15,756 nucleotides of DNA, taken from positions 1 through 15,756 of the forward strand of contig CABSGW010000029.1 of NCBI GenBank assembly GCA_902477365.1. Reading direction: 5' to 3'. Numbering within the stretch: position 1 is the first letter of the stretch; the number at the start of each line of letters is the position of its first letter. This DNA comes from an uncultured Prevotellaceae bacterium (lineage in GTDB: Bacteria; Bacteroidota; Bacteroidia; Bacteroidales; Bacteroidaceae). The notes under the pieces are model-generated. The model worked only from the letters and a program-made list of their open reading frames with translations, did no database searches and was not told where the DNA came from. Positions 1-7,307 of the stretch are shown here, in pieces. A program made the position numbers and the translations under genes.

Positions 1-355
1 GGTAATGGAACAAATCGGGCCAAACAATTTCGGCCGGCAAGGTATAGTCAGGGCCACCCTCTCCAAGCTTCTTTCCCGGAGCCGCACCACGCGAGTCGGG
101 ATCGCCGGCCTGGATCATAAAATTTTCAATCACCCGATGGAATAAAACCCCGTCGTAATAACCCTCGCGGGTCAACTTCAAGAAGTTATCACGATGAACC
201 GGCGTTTGATTGGACAGTGCAACCACAATGGTTCCGGCACTGGTTTCCAACTTGACATAAGCCCGTGGGTCTTTCTTTTTAGCCGTAGCCGAAACAGCCG
301 TCAAAGCCAGAAAGAGCCCGCACAACAGGCATAAACTGTAACTTTTAAATTTCAT
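1..355 (-). CDS. Exported cyclophilin-type peptidyl-prolyl isomerase (N-terminal 118 codons, truncated by window)
   Basis: Cyclophilins catalyse cis-trans isomerisation of Xaa-Pro bonds and help protein folding, here probably in the periplasm. The first 25 or so residues form a Sec-type signal peptide: a short Lys-containing start, a hydrophobic stretch, then a VSATA cleavage-like site. There is no convincing lipobox. The cyclophilin fold begins near residue 31 (YVKLETSAGTIVVAL) and the family signature FHRVIENFMIQAGDP lies at residues 72-86. Arg74, Phe79 and Gln82 match active-site residues of cyclophilin A (Arg55, Phe60, Gln63). The frame is open to the window edge, so the C-terminal part is missing. 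The ATG at 353-355 lies about 30 bases after a good -7 box, which supports this start. Family assignment is firm; the compartment is inferred. Confidence 0.93.
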   Translation of the reverse strand, partial: MKFKSYSLCLLCGLFLALTAVSATAKKKDPRAYVKLETSAGTIVVALSNQTPVHRDNFLKLTREGYYDGVLFHRVIENFMIQAGDPDSRGAAPGKKLGEGGPDYTLPAEIVWPDLFHY

Positions 356-384
356 AAACGTATGAACTTGGAGCATTTAAAGCG

Positions 385-392
385 CAAAGATA
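385..392 (-). promoter_or_regulatory. Bacteroidota -7 promoter element for the prolyl isomerase gene
   Basis: The minus strand reads TATCTTTG, an exact match to the TAnnTTTG element of the Bacteroidota primary sigma factor. It would give a leader of roughly 20-25 bases before the ATG at 355. I see no clear -33 TTTG partner at the usual distance. Confidence 0.6.
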
Positions 393-420
393 CGCTTTTT
401 TCAGGTGTCGGCGCGAGGTC

Positions 421-1551
421 TCAGGCTTTTTCTTGCACGTCCCTGGCATCCGGACGCTGCCGAAGCGCCGCCTCAAAAAAACTTTCCAGCGTTTGATCCT
501 CCATACGGGCAAAACAGCAACGGGCAGTCTTCAGCGATCCGAAACCTACCTTCTCGCAATCTTTCACCTCCGTTATCTCACCGGACAAAACAGCCTTTTT
601 CAAGGCTTCAATGCGATAACGGTTGATATACTCGTGCGTGTCGTTGTAACCCTGGCTGCGCAGACACTGCAAAAGCAAATGGCGGTTTACCCCCGTTTCC
701 TTACACAGCTTATCGCGGTTGAACTGATTGTCGCGCCAAGGGCGCTCGTGCTGCATCAGGTATTCGAGCCGTTCGAACCGGCGGCGGTTAGCCTCATTAA
801 AGTCTTTTTGCTCGGTCAACGTAATCACTTCGGGCGAAGGACACTCTTCCACATAGTTGATGGGAGGTTGCTGAAGCCGGTTAAGCACGGGTTCAAGGAT
901 ACTGAAAAAGAGGAACAAATTGATGAGCGTAAACAGCAGAATATAGACAATAAGCACCAACAGCTGGAAAGACAAGGCTATGATGACGAAATAGAGGGAA
1001 AGCAGTCCCAACAGCATGCCGTACACCTTCAGGTAACGCGGCATGTCAAACTCGCGTATCAGCCGCGCCGGAAGCCTGAATATATTAATGATATAATAAC
1101 CCGAAAGCGCAAGCGCCCCTACCCGTAACAGCACGTCACCGCTCAACAACCATTGCTGGAAGTCTTCGGCCCGATAAATTTTGACCGGCTCACTGCCCAA
1201 CAGCATGCCGCCCAAGTACAGGGACACGACACCCAGCGCCGGCAGGGCATAGCCCCACATGCGTCCCCACTGCAAATAACCGGGCATACACAGCCCCAAG
1301 GGATAAATGCTCTGCAAAAACGAACAAGCCAGCAAATAGACGAGCAACACGGGATGAAGAATACCCAACGGAGGGATCTCTTGCGTAAACACATAGAACA
1401 ATGCAACGGCATAAATCAGGCAAAAGAGCAGCATGATCCATGCCTGTGACAGGTACATAACCCGACGCCGTGAAAAATAAAAGAGCACCAGGCTCATCAT
1501 GAGATGGGCGGCAGCTGCAAATTCGATTGTGACGATGGTTAGGGTATGCAT
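421..1551 (-). CDS. Polytopic membrane protein with C-terminal AraC-type helix-turn-helix domain
   Basis: This 376-residue protein has about seven hydrophobic segments in its first 225 residues (roughly 5-27, 31-55, 62-86, 95-118, 140-157, 174-196, 198-220). A charged cytoplasmic part of about 150 residues follows. Residues about 270-365 resemble an AraC/XylS DNA-binding domain: a first helix-turn-helix around DKLCKETGVNRHLLLQCL, a linker with EYINRYRIEALKKAV, and a divergent second helix-turn-helix around KVGFGSLKTARCCFARM before ESFF. Membrane-anchored AraC-type proteins of this layout are common in Bacteroidales, but ligands and targets are mostly unknown. The gene lies divergent to the glycine-lipid acyltransferase genes with 100 bases between start codons, so it could regulate them; that is inference. 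The ATG at 1551 gives a complete first membrane helix. A TATTTTTG box at 1559-1566 (minus) would leave almost no leader, so the promoter is uncertain. Confidence 0.8.
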   Translation of the reverse strand: MHTLTIVTIEFAAAAHLMMSLVLFYFSRRRVMYLSQAWIMLLFCLIYAVALFYVFTQEIPPLGILHPVLLVYLLACSFLQSIYPLGLCMPGYLQWGRMWGYALPALGVVSLYLGGMLLGSEPVKIYRAEDFQQWLLSGDVLLRVGALALSGYYIINIFRLPARLIREFDMPRYLKVYGMLLGLLSLYFVIIALSFQLLVLIVYILLFTLINLFLFFSILEPVLNRLQQPPINYVEECPSPEVITLTEQKDFNEANRRRFERLEYLMQHERPWRDNQFNRDKLCKETGVNRHLLLQCLRSQGYNDTHEYINRYRIEALKKAVLSGEITEVKDCEKVGFGSLKTARCCFARMEDQTLESFFEAALRQRPDARDVQEKA

Positions 1552-1610
1552 ACGTGGACAAAAATAGAAATTCTTTTCTGCAAACGCAGCCCTATTCTAT
1601 AAAATTTAGC

Positions 1611-1618
1611 TACTTTTG
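1611..1618 (+). promoter_or_regulatory. Bacteroidota -7 promoter element for the glsA-glsB operon
   Basis: TACTTTTG matches TAnnTTTG exactly. It lies 33 bases before the ATG at 1652, predicting a leader of about 25-27 bases. It also overlaps the in-frame TTG at 1616, which rules that codon out as a likely start. Confidence 0.6.
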
Positions 1619-1651
1619 CAACTCATTAGTGTCTATATAACAGGTAGTATA

Positions 1652-2479
1652 ATGACAGAAGAGAATCACTTTACGGTAGACATAGAACGCATTATCAGCG
1701 AAAAAGCAGGCCGCAAAGCCCGCTACGTGCCCCGTTTTCTGATTTCGTGGCTAAAACGTATCATCCACCAGGACGAAGTGAACCGTTTCCTGCTTTCTTC
1801 GAGTGACAAAGTGGGGGTGGAATGGTTGGAGGAATGTGTCCGTTACCTGGACATGGAACTGATTATTGAAGGCGAAGAGAATTTTCCGGCAGCAGACGAC
1901 GGACGGTTATACACCTTCGTAAGCAATCATCCGCTGGGTGGCGAAGACGGTGTGGCACTGGGTGCGATACTGGGACGCCGCTATGAGGGACGGGTGAAGT
2001 ACCTGGTGAACGACCTCCTGATGAATCTGCGCGGACTGGCTCCCCTTTGTATCCCCATCAACAAAACCGGATCGCAAAGCAAGCGCTTCCCGGCTATGGT
2101 AGAAGCCGGCTTCAAGAGCGACAACCACATCATCATGTTTCCGGCCGGATTGTGTTCGCGCCGCCAAAACGGTGTAGTGTGCGACCTTCCGTGGAAAAAG
2201 ACATTTATCACGAAAAGCATTGAAACCCAACGCGACGTAGTGCCGATTCACTTCGGTGGATGCAATTCCGACTTTTTCTACCGGGTGGCAAACGTATGTA
2301 GTGCGCTGGGAATCAAATTCAACATTGCCATGCTGTTTTTGGTGGACGAGATGTACAAAAACGCACACAAACGGTTCCTGGTGAAGATAGGCAAGCCTAT
2401 TCCCTGGCAGACGTTTGACAGCTCGCGCTCGGCAACCGAGTGGGCCCAATATGTAAAGGATATTGTATATCATTTGTAA
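1652..2479 (+). CDS. glsA: Lysophospholipid-acyltransferase-fold protein, probable glycine-lipid O-acyltransferase (GlsA-like)
   Basis: In Bacteroides thetaiotaomicron GlsA is reported to add the second, O-linked acyl chain to N-(3-hydroxyacyl)glycine, forming glycine lipid in the membrane. This 275-residue protein has the acyltransferase blocks in order: NHPLGGEDG at 92-100, an NKTGS substrate-side motif at 137-141, FPAG at 163-166 (FPEG in classical PlsC), and VPIHFGG near 212-218. His93 and Asp99 are five residues apart, not four as in HX4D. I chose the ATG at 1652 because the upstream TTG at 1616 sits inside the promoter box. glsB starts 20 bases after the stop, so the two are almost certainly cotranscribed. 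The fold is certain. The specific role rests on the pairing with a glsB-like gene and on memory of the Bacteroides work, not on a search. Confidence 0.82.
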   Translation: MTEENHFTVDIERIISEKAGRKARYVPRFLISWLKRIIHQDEVNRFLLSSSDKVGVEWLEECVRYLDMELIIEGEENFPAADDGRLYTFVSNHPLGGEDGVALGAILGRRYEGRVKYLVNDLLMNLRGLAPLCIPINKTGSQSKRFPAMVEAGFKSDNHIIMFPAGLCSRRQNGVVCDLPWKKTFITKSIETQRDVVPIHFGGCNSDFFYRVANVCSALGIKFNIAMLFLVDEMYKNAHKRFLVKIGKPIPWQTFDSSRSATEWAQYVKDIVYHL

Positions 2480-2499
2480 ATTAGCAACAAACACTCTAT

Positions 2500-3486
2500 A
2501 TGGAAGAAATCATAGCGCCGGTGAGAAGGGCGCTTCTGCGTCAGGAACTAACGCCCGAAAGACGGTTAAGACTGACCAACCGGAGTCATAACGAAATATA
2601 CGTTGTTACTTGGCAGAACGCACCCAACACATTGCGCGAGATAGGACGTCTGCGCGAAATAGCATTCCGCGCTGCCGGAGGAGGTACGGGAAAGAGCCTT
2701 GACCTGGACGAATTTGACACGAAAGAGAATCCATACAAACAATTGATTGTATGGAATCCCGAAACAGAAGAAATTCTGGGTGGCTACCGTTACCTGCCGG
2801 GAACGGATTTCGAACTGAACGAAGAGGGACAACCAATATTGGCAACCGGACACATGTTCCGCTTCTCGGAACAGTTTGTACGCGATTATATGCGCCACAC
2901 CGTAGAATTGGGCCGTTCGTTTGTAACACTGGAGTATCAAAGCACCCGCAAGGAAAGCAGGGGGCTGTTTGCGCTGGACAACTTGTGGGACGGACTGGGC
3001 GCACTCACCGTCATTATGCCCGAGGTGAAATACTTTTTCGGCAAAATGACCATGTATCCGTCTTTTGTACGTAGAGGACGCGACATGATTCTTTACTTCC
3101 TGCACAAACATTTTGGCGACAAAGACGGACTGGTGACACCCATCAACGCCGTACAGCTGGAAACCCCCGTCAGCGAGCTGCAACAAATACTTTGCGAAAC
3201 GAACTTTAAAGACGACTACCGCATATTGAACGCCGAAGTGCGCAAACTGGGGTTCAACATCCCGCCCTTGGTCAATGCTTACATGAGCTTAAGTCCTACG
3301 ATGCGTATGTTCGGTACGGCAGTTAATGATTCGTTTGGAAACGTAGAAGAAACGGGTATTTTGATTGCTGTTGACGAGATATTGGCCGAAAAACGGGTTC
3401 GACATATCGACACATTCGTAGCACAAAATCCGGATGCCATAAACTTTTTAAGCGACGTACTCAAATCTCCGGGTATCGCCAAATAA
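2500..3486 (+). CDS. glsB: GNAT-fold N-acyltransferase, probable commendamide / N-acyl glycine synthase (GlsB-like)
   Basis: GlsB-type proteins move a 3-hydroxy fatty acyl group, probably from acyl carrier protein, to the amino group of glycine. This gives commendamide, the precursor of glycine lipid. The 328-residue protein carries the autoinducer-synthase-like GNAT region typical of this hemolysin-annotated family at about 46-142: REIGRLREIAFRAAGGGTG, then LDEFD, then an LGGYRYLPG strand-turn, then VELGRSFV at 135-142. The remaining residues (to 328) hold the conserved KYFFGKMTMYPSF segment and a helical C-terminal part. No signal peptide or membrane helix is visible, so it should act in the cytoplasm beside the membrane. 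Its place 20 bases after the acyltransferase gene strengthens the assignment. In Flavobacterium and Cytophaga relatives the two activities can be fused (GlsF); here they are separate. Confidence 0.82.
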   Translation: MEEIIAPVRRALLRQELTPERRLRLTNRSHNEIYVVTWQNAPNTLREIGRLREIAFRAAGGGTGKSLDLDEFDTKENPYKQLIVWNPETEEILGGYRYLPGTDFELNEEGQPILATGHMFRFSEQFVRDYMRHTVELGRSFVTLEYQSTRKESRGLFALDNLWDGLGALTVIMPEVKYFFGKMTMYPSFVRRGRDMILYFLHKHFGDKDGLVTPINAVQLETPVSELQQILCETNFKDDYRILNAEVRKLGFNIPPLVNAYMSLSPTMRMFGTAVNDSFGNVEETGILIAVDEILAEKRVRHIDTFVAQNPDAINFLSDVLKSPGIAK

Positions 3487-3524
3487 GGATAGGAAATAGA
3501 TACGGAGACAGTGCATCACCATAA

Positions 3525-3552
3525 ATGGTATAAACGCGTTCGTTTATACCAT
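3525..3552. terminator. 12-bp perfect hairpin between convergent glsB and dgt
   Basis: ATGGTATAAACG (3525-3536) pairs perfectly with CGTTTATACCAT (3541-3552) across a CGTT loop. The right arm contains the last two sense codons and the stop codon of dgt. The stem is AT-rich, and neither side has a long T-run (the minus side continues TTTATGG). It is plausibly a weak two-way terminator or an mRNA 3'-end structure for both convergent genes. Confidence 0.5.
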
Positions 3553-4911
3553 CGGCAATGAATTTCCGTTGATCTTCCGATACAAATCGAGCGCATAGAC
3601 ATCGGTCATTCCCGTTATATAGTCGAGTACACCCATCACGCGGTCGTACAAGCAAGGGGCATTCAACTGGTATTGACTGGAAACACGATTGATCAGCAAC
3701 TTGCTGTAAGCTTTCTCCGGATGGAGTACGGCATCTATCATCAGCTCGAGCAACGTGTAAAGAATGCGATAGCCGGCCAAGTCGATATCCACCACATCAC
3801 GGCAACGATAAATATATTTGTAAGCAATCTCCTCACACCGTTTATAGGCTTTTTGAAGATGCGGAGCGATATGGTCGATAAGCGTTCCTTGAAACGTTCC
3901 GGACAAGATGGCGGTTTCGTTCTCCACAAAGGCACACACGCAGGCATGCTCTAATTCATTAATGACGCAAGAGCGCAAATAGACAATCTGTTCGTTTATA
4001 TCCGTTACATATTCAAAGGTCTGTTGAATATGTTTTTTCCTGTTTTCATCGAAGAAACCGAACAAAAGTTCCATCGTCTGTTCGTCAGTCAATAAACGTA
4101 ACTTATGCGCGTCTTCGATATCCATAATCTCATAACAGATATCATCGGCAGCCTCGACAAGATAGACCAACGGATGGCGCGTATAACAAAGATTGCCGGC
4201 CTGGTCGCAATGACCGATAAGCCCTAACTCATCGGCAATACGTTTGAAATCGTCCTTTTCGCTTTCGAAAAAGCCGAATTTATCTTTCCCATCCGGGCAA
4301 AGTGACGATGAATACGGATATTTCACAACAGCGGCTAACGTGGAATAGGTCATCACGAAACCTCCCTTCCGGCGTCCCTCGAAACGGTGGGTCAACAGAC
4401 GGAAGGTATTGGCATTACCATCAAAATGGATGATATCGTTCCATTGCGCATCCGTGAGGCGTTTTCCGGTCGAAGGATCGGTATAAGTACGAAGCTGAAC
4501 ACCGTTTCCATCGCTGAAAAAGCTCTTGATAGCCCGCTCGCCGGAGTGACCGAAAGGTGGATTGCCCATATCGTGAGCCAGACAGGCAGCCGAAACAATA
4601 GAACCTATTGAATGCAGATGGGTATCGGCCAGTTCCGGATGGACACGCGTCAACTCGCGGGCGGCGTCCGTACCCAGCGAGCGCCCCACGCTGGAAACCT
4701 CCAGACTGTGTGTAAGCCGGTTGTGCACAAAGACGCTTCCCGGAAGCGGAAACACCTGTGTCTTATTTTGCATCCGCCGGAACGGAGCCGAGAAAATCAG
4801 CCGATCGTAATCGCGTTGAAACTCAGTACGTGATTCGATACGCACCTCATGCTTCTCTTCCTGACCGAAGCGTTTATAAGAAATAAGGGTATTCCAGTCC
4901 ATCATCTGCAT
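3544..4911 (-). CDS. dgt: Deoxyguanosinetriphosphate triphosphohydrolase (HD-domain dGTPase)
   Basis: The enzyme cleaves dGTP, and in many relatives other dNTPs, to the deoxynucleoside and triphosphate, so it helps control dNTP pools. The 455-residue protein has the HD metal site: His68 in NRLTHSLEV, His113-Asp114 in CLAHDMGNPPFGHSGE, and the distal Asp in VEAADDICYEIMD (256/257). The dGTPase-specific FDGNANTFR segment is at 163-171, and the N-terminal FRRMQNKTQVFPL motif at 44-56 is also typical. E. coli Dgt is slightly longer (about 505). Three ATGs lie close together (4911, 4905, 4902); I kept the first, which is about 24 bases after a good -7 box, but the third, giving MDWN, is equally possible. 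The gene is divergent from dut, another dNTP-pool enzyme. Confidence 0.93.
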   Translation of the reverse strand: MQMMDWNTLISYKRFGQEEKHEVRIESRTEFQRDYDRLIFSAPFRRMQNKTQVFPLPGSVFVHNRLTHSLEVSSVGRSLGTDAARELTRVHPELADTHLHSIGSIVSAACLAHDMGNPPFGHSGERAIKSFFSDGNGVQLRTYTDPSTGKRLTDAQWNDIIHFDGNANTFRLLTHRFEGRRKGGFVMTYSTLAAVVKYPYSSSLCPDGKDKFGFFESEKDDFKRIADELGLIGHCDQAGNLCYTRHPLVYLVEAADDICYEIMDIEDAHKLRLLTDEQTMELLFGFFDENRKKHIQQTFEYVTDINEQIVYLRSCVINELEHACVCAFVENETAILSGTFQGTLIDHIAPHLQKAYKRCEEIAYKYIYRCRDVVDIDLAGYRILYTLLELMIDAVLHPEKAYSKLLINRVSSQYQLNAPCLYDRVMGVLDYITGMTDVYALDLYRKINGNSLPMV

Positions 4912-4934
4912 CCAGCTTTAACTCATTTTACTTG

Positions 4935-4942
4935 CAAAAGTA
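4935..4942 (-). promoter_or_regulatory. Bacteroidota -7 promoter element for dgt
   Basis: The minus strand reads TACTTTTG, matching TAnnTTTG, 23 bases before the first dgt ATG. The dut promoter lies about 65 bases away on the other strand, so the 126-base intergenic region holds two back-to-back promoters. No clear -33 element is visible. Confidence 0.55.
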
Positions 4943-5007
4943 AATTAAAAAACGGAGTCTCCTCTCTTTTTCCAGCTCAAAAGTCGGTCGCATTGGGTGG
5001 ATTTGCG

Positions 5008-5015
5008 TATTTTTG
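5008..5015 (+). promoter_or_regulatory. Bacteroidota -7 promoter element for the dut-envelope operon
   Basis: TATTTTTG matches TAnnTTTG and lies 22 bases before the dut ATG at 5038, giving a leader of about 15 bases. It is the only strong box before dut and presumably drives the four downstream genes too. Confidence 0.55.
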
Positions 5016-5037
5016 TGAACTTAAAGTGTATAAGGCT

Positions 5038-5472
5038 ATGAAGATTCAAATCATAAACAAATCACGGCATGCGCTACCGGCCTATGCCACCAACCAAAGT
5101 GCGGGCATGGACCTGCGCGCCAACTTGGACGAACCCATCTCGTTAGCTCCTCTGCAACGCTGCCTGGTTCCTACGGGATTATTCATCGCGTTACCTCCAG
5201 GCTACGAAGCACAAGTGCGTCCGCGCTCGGGATTAGCCTTGAAGCATGGCATCGGACTGCTGAATTCTCCGGGTACGATTGATGCGGATTATCGCGGTGA
5301 AATCGGTGTTATTTTAGTAAACATGTCCGAGACTCCTTTCACCATTAACGATGGTGAACGCATAGCCCAACTGGTTGTAGCACGTCATGAAACCGTACAA
5401 TGGGACGAAGTGGAAGTATTGGACAAAACGGAACGTGGAGCAGGTGGCTTCGGACATACCGGCCATCAATAA
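5038..5472 (+). CDS. dut: Deoxyuridine 5'-triphosphate nucleotidohydrolase (dUTPase)
   Basis: dUTPase hydrolyses dUTP to dUMP and pyrophosphate, keeping uracil out of DNA and supplying the thymidylate precursor. The 144-residue length is normal for the homotrimeric family. All five motifs are present in order: AGMDLRA (I), PRSGLA (II), GTIDADYRGEIGVILVN (III, with the catalytic-site Asp), RIAQLVV (IV) and the C-terminal RGAGGFGHTG arm (V), which usually reads GGFGSTG. The open frame continues upstream to 4849, but the ATG at 5038 precisely begins the family N-terminus and follows the promoter; the upstream stretch is antisense to dgt. The next gene starts 23 bases after the stop. Confidence 0.96.
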   Translation: MKIQIINKSRHALPAYATNQSAGMDLRANLDEPISLAPLQRCLVPTGLFIALPPGYEAQVRPRSGLALKHGIGLLNSPGTIDADYRGEIGVILVNMSETPFTINDGERIAQLVVARHETVQWDEVEVLDKTERGAGGFGHTGHQ

Positions 5473-5495
5473 AGCATAGCAACATCACGAATTAT

Positions 5496-7307
5496 ATGTA
5501 CATAAAACACTTTCGAACAGGTTCTTGTATTTGGATGATGACCCTTGTGGCAAGTTTGATGCTTCTCGTGTCGGCTTGCAGCACGGGCAAATCGGTTAAA
5601 AGGACACACGAGGCAAAGGTACGTCCGATTAAGCCGGTCACACCACGTGCCATTACACCTGACAACCAGCGCAAATACAACACATTCTTTCTGGAAGCAA
5701 TCAGACAGAAAGAAAAAGGAGCTGACGATGCCGTGTTTGAGCTATTAAGCCATGCGTTGAAACTTAATCCGGATGCACCGGAAGCCCTGTTTGAAATGGC
5801 ACAGCTTTATAAACGCAGATTTCCCACACGCATTGCCGAAATACAATCGCTGCATGAACGCGCCGCTGCGCTGGACACAGCCAATACATTCTATGCGGAA
5901 CAGCTGGCAGACCTATATCTGCGCATTGACAGCGTAGACGCGGCAAAAGCTATTTATGAAGATATGGCCGAACATTTCACCAATGATTCGGAAATTCTCA
6001 TGATGCTATTGGGAATCTACGAATCCACCGAGGATTTCAAAGCGATGATCAGTGTATTGGACCGTATGGAACAGCGTGAAGGAAAAAGCGAGGCCATCAG
6101 TCGCGAAAAGTATAAGATATACCTGCAACTGAAAGACGAGCAAAATGCTTTTAAAGAGATTAATGATCTTTGCGCCGAATATCCCAATGACGCCCGTTAT
6201 CGGTTATTGGCAGCAGACCTTCATCTGCAAATGGAGCGACCGGACTCGGCATACGCCATTTATAGGGAAGTATTAGGCAAAGAACCTGATAACGCCATGG
6301 CGCGACTGGCACTTATGGGTTATTATGGAAACACCAACCAAGACAGCCTTTATTATCGGGAAGTAGACTCCATCGTTCTGAATCCGAATATCGAAACGGC
6401 TGTACGTGCCGAAGCCATCAAATCACTGATCCGCACCTCTGAACGCAAAGGAGGAGACAGCCTGCAAGTCATCACACTTTTCAAAAAAGCCGTGCTTTTA
6501 CCGCAGGAAAACAGGTTGCTCCCCGATCTGTTTCAAGCTTACATGATCCTGAAACATGTACCTAATGATTCGATTGTACCGGTATGGAAACAAATCTTGA
6601 CCATTGAACCGGAATATGATGCTGCACGCTTGCAACTACTGCAATATTATATCTCAAAGAAACAGATAAGCGAAGCGGCCCGCCTTTGCCAGGAAGGAGT
6701 GCAATATGATCCAACCAGACTGGTTTATTACTTCTATGGCGGAGCATCCTTATACCAATCAAATCGAAATGACGAAGCACTGAAGTTATTGGAAAAGGGC
6801 TGCAACTATATTGACGAAGAAGATGACCCGAAAGGTGGATCGGATATTTATGCGCTAATAGCCGACATTTACCACGACAACGGACAAAAGGAGAAAGCCT
6901 ATGCCGCCTATCAAAAAGCAATCGATTTAAACAGTGAAAACCTGCTCTGCCTGAACAACTATGCATACTACCTATCGCTAGACGGGAAGGATTTGGATAA
7001 AGCCGCTGAGTTAAGTTACAAAACCATTCAGGCCGATCCGGCTAATCCCACTTACCTGGATACGTATGCCTGGATTCTATTCATGCAGGGTAAATACACC
7101 GAGGCTAAGATCTATATTGACGAAACGCTGAAACATCTTGAAGAAACCGCTGAAAATGCAGGAATCATCGAGCATGCCGGTGATATCTATATACGATTAG
7201 GCCATACCCAAGAAGCCGTTTCTTTTTGGCAGCGCGCTTTGAAACTGGGTAGTGAATCAGCTACATTGAAGAAAAAAATCAATCGAAAGAAATACATTGC
7301 TCCATGA
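5496..7307 (+). CDS. Tetratricopeptide-repeat lipoprotein
   Basis: This 603-residue protein has a type II signal peptide: basic residues at 4-7, a hydrophobic stretch, and a lipobox ending LLVSAC with the lipidated Cys at 28. The residues just after Cys (STGKSVKR) lack the acidic export signal of Bacteroides surface lipoproteins, so it probably faces the periplasm. From about residue 55 to the end it is a chain of degenerate TPR helix pairs. The clearest ones are the HALKLNPDAPEALFEMAQLYKR unit near 70-95 and the cluster in the last 150 residues around AYQKAIDLNSENLLCLNNYAYYL, TIQADPANPTYLDTYAWILF and ALKLGSES. TPR arrays bind proteins; the partner is unknown. The in-frame TTG at 5400 is inside dut, so ATG 5496 is chosen. 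The stop overlaps the next start by four bases, so the two products are probably translationally coupled. Confidence 0.85.
   Translation: MYIKHFRTGSCIWMMTLVASLMLLVSACSTGKSVKRTHEAKVRPIKPVTPRAITPDNQRKYNTFFLEAIRQKEKGADDAVFELLSHALKLNPDAPEALFEMAQLYKRRFPTRIAEIQSLHERAAALDTANTFYAEQLADLYLRIDSVDAAKAIYEDMAEHFTNDSEILMMLLGIYESTEDFKAMISVLDRMEQREGKSEAISREKYKIYLQLKDEQNAFKEINDLCAEYPNDARYRLLAADLHLQMERPDSAYAIYREVLGKEPDNAMARLALMGYYGNTNQDSLYYREVDSIVLNPNIETAVRAEAIKSLIRTSERKGGDSLQVITLFKKAVLLPQENRLLPDLFQAYMILKHVPNDSIVPVWKQILTIEPEYDAARLQLLQYYISKKQISEAARLCQEGVQYDPTRLVYYFYGGASLYQSNRNDEALKLLEKGCNYIDEEDDPKGGSDIYALIADIYHDNGQKEKAYAAYQKAIDLNSENLLCLNNYAYYLSLDGKDLDKAAELSYKTIQADPANPTYLDTYAWILFMQGKYTEAKIYIDETLKHLEETAENAGIIEHAGDIYIRLGHTQEAVSFWQRALKLGSESATLKKKINRKKYIAP

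Noticed and set aside
433..1128. A 231-codon plus-strand open frame opposite the AraC-type gene.
   Set aside because: It mirrors the coding frame of the minus-strand gene and its product has no family resemblance.
1616..1651. TTG start extending the acyltransferase by 12 codons.
   Set aside because: The TTG is part of the TACTTTTG promoter box, so it would not be in the transcript; ATG 1652 is preferred.
4849..5037. Upstream extension of dut by 63 codons.
   Set aside because: This part overlaps dgt on the other strand and the intergenic promoters; it encodes no dUTPase sequence.
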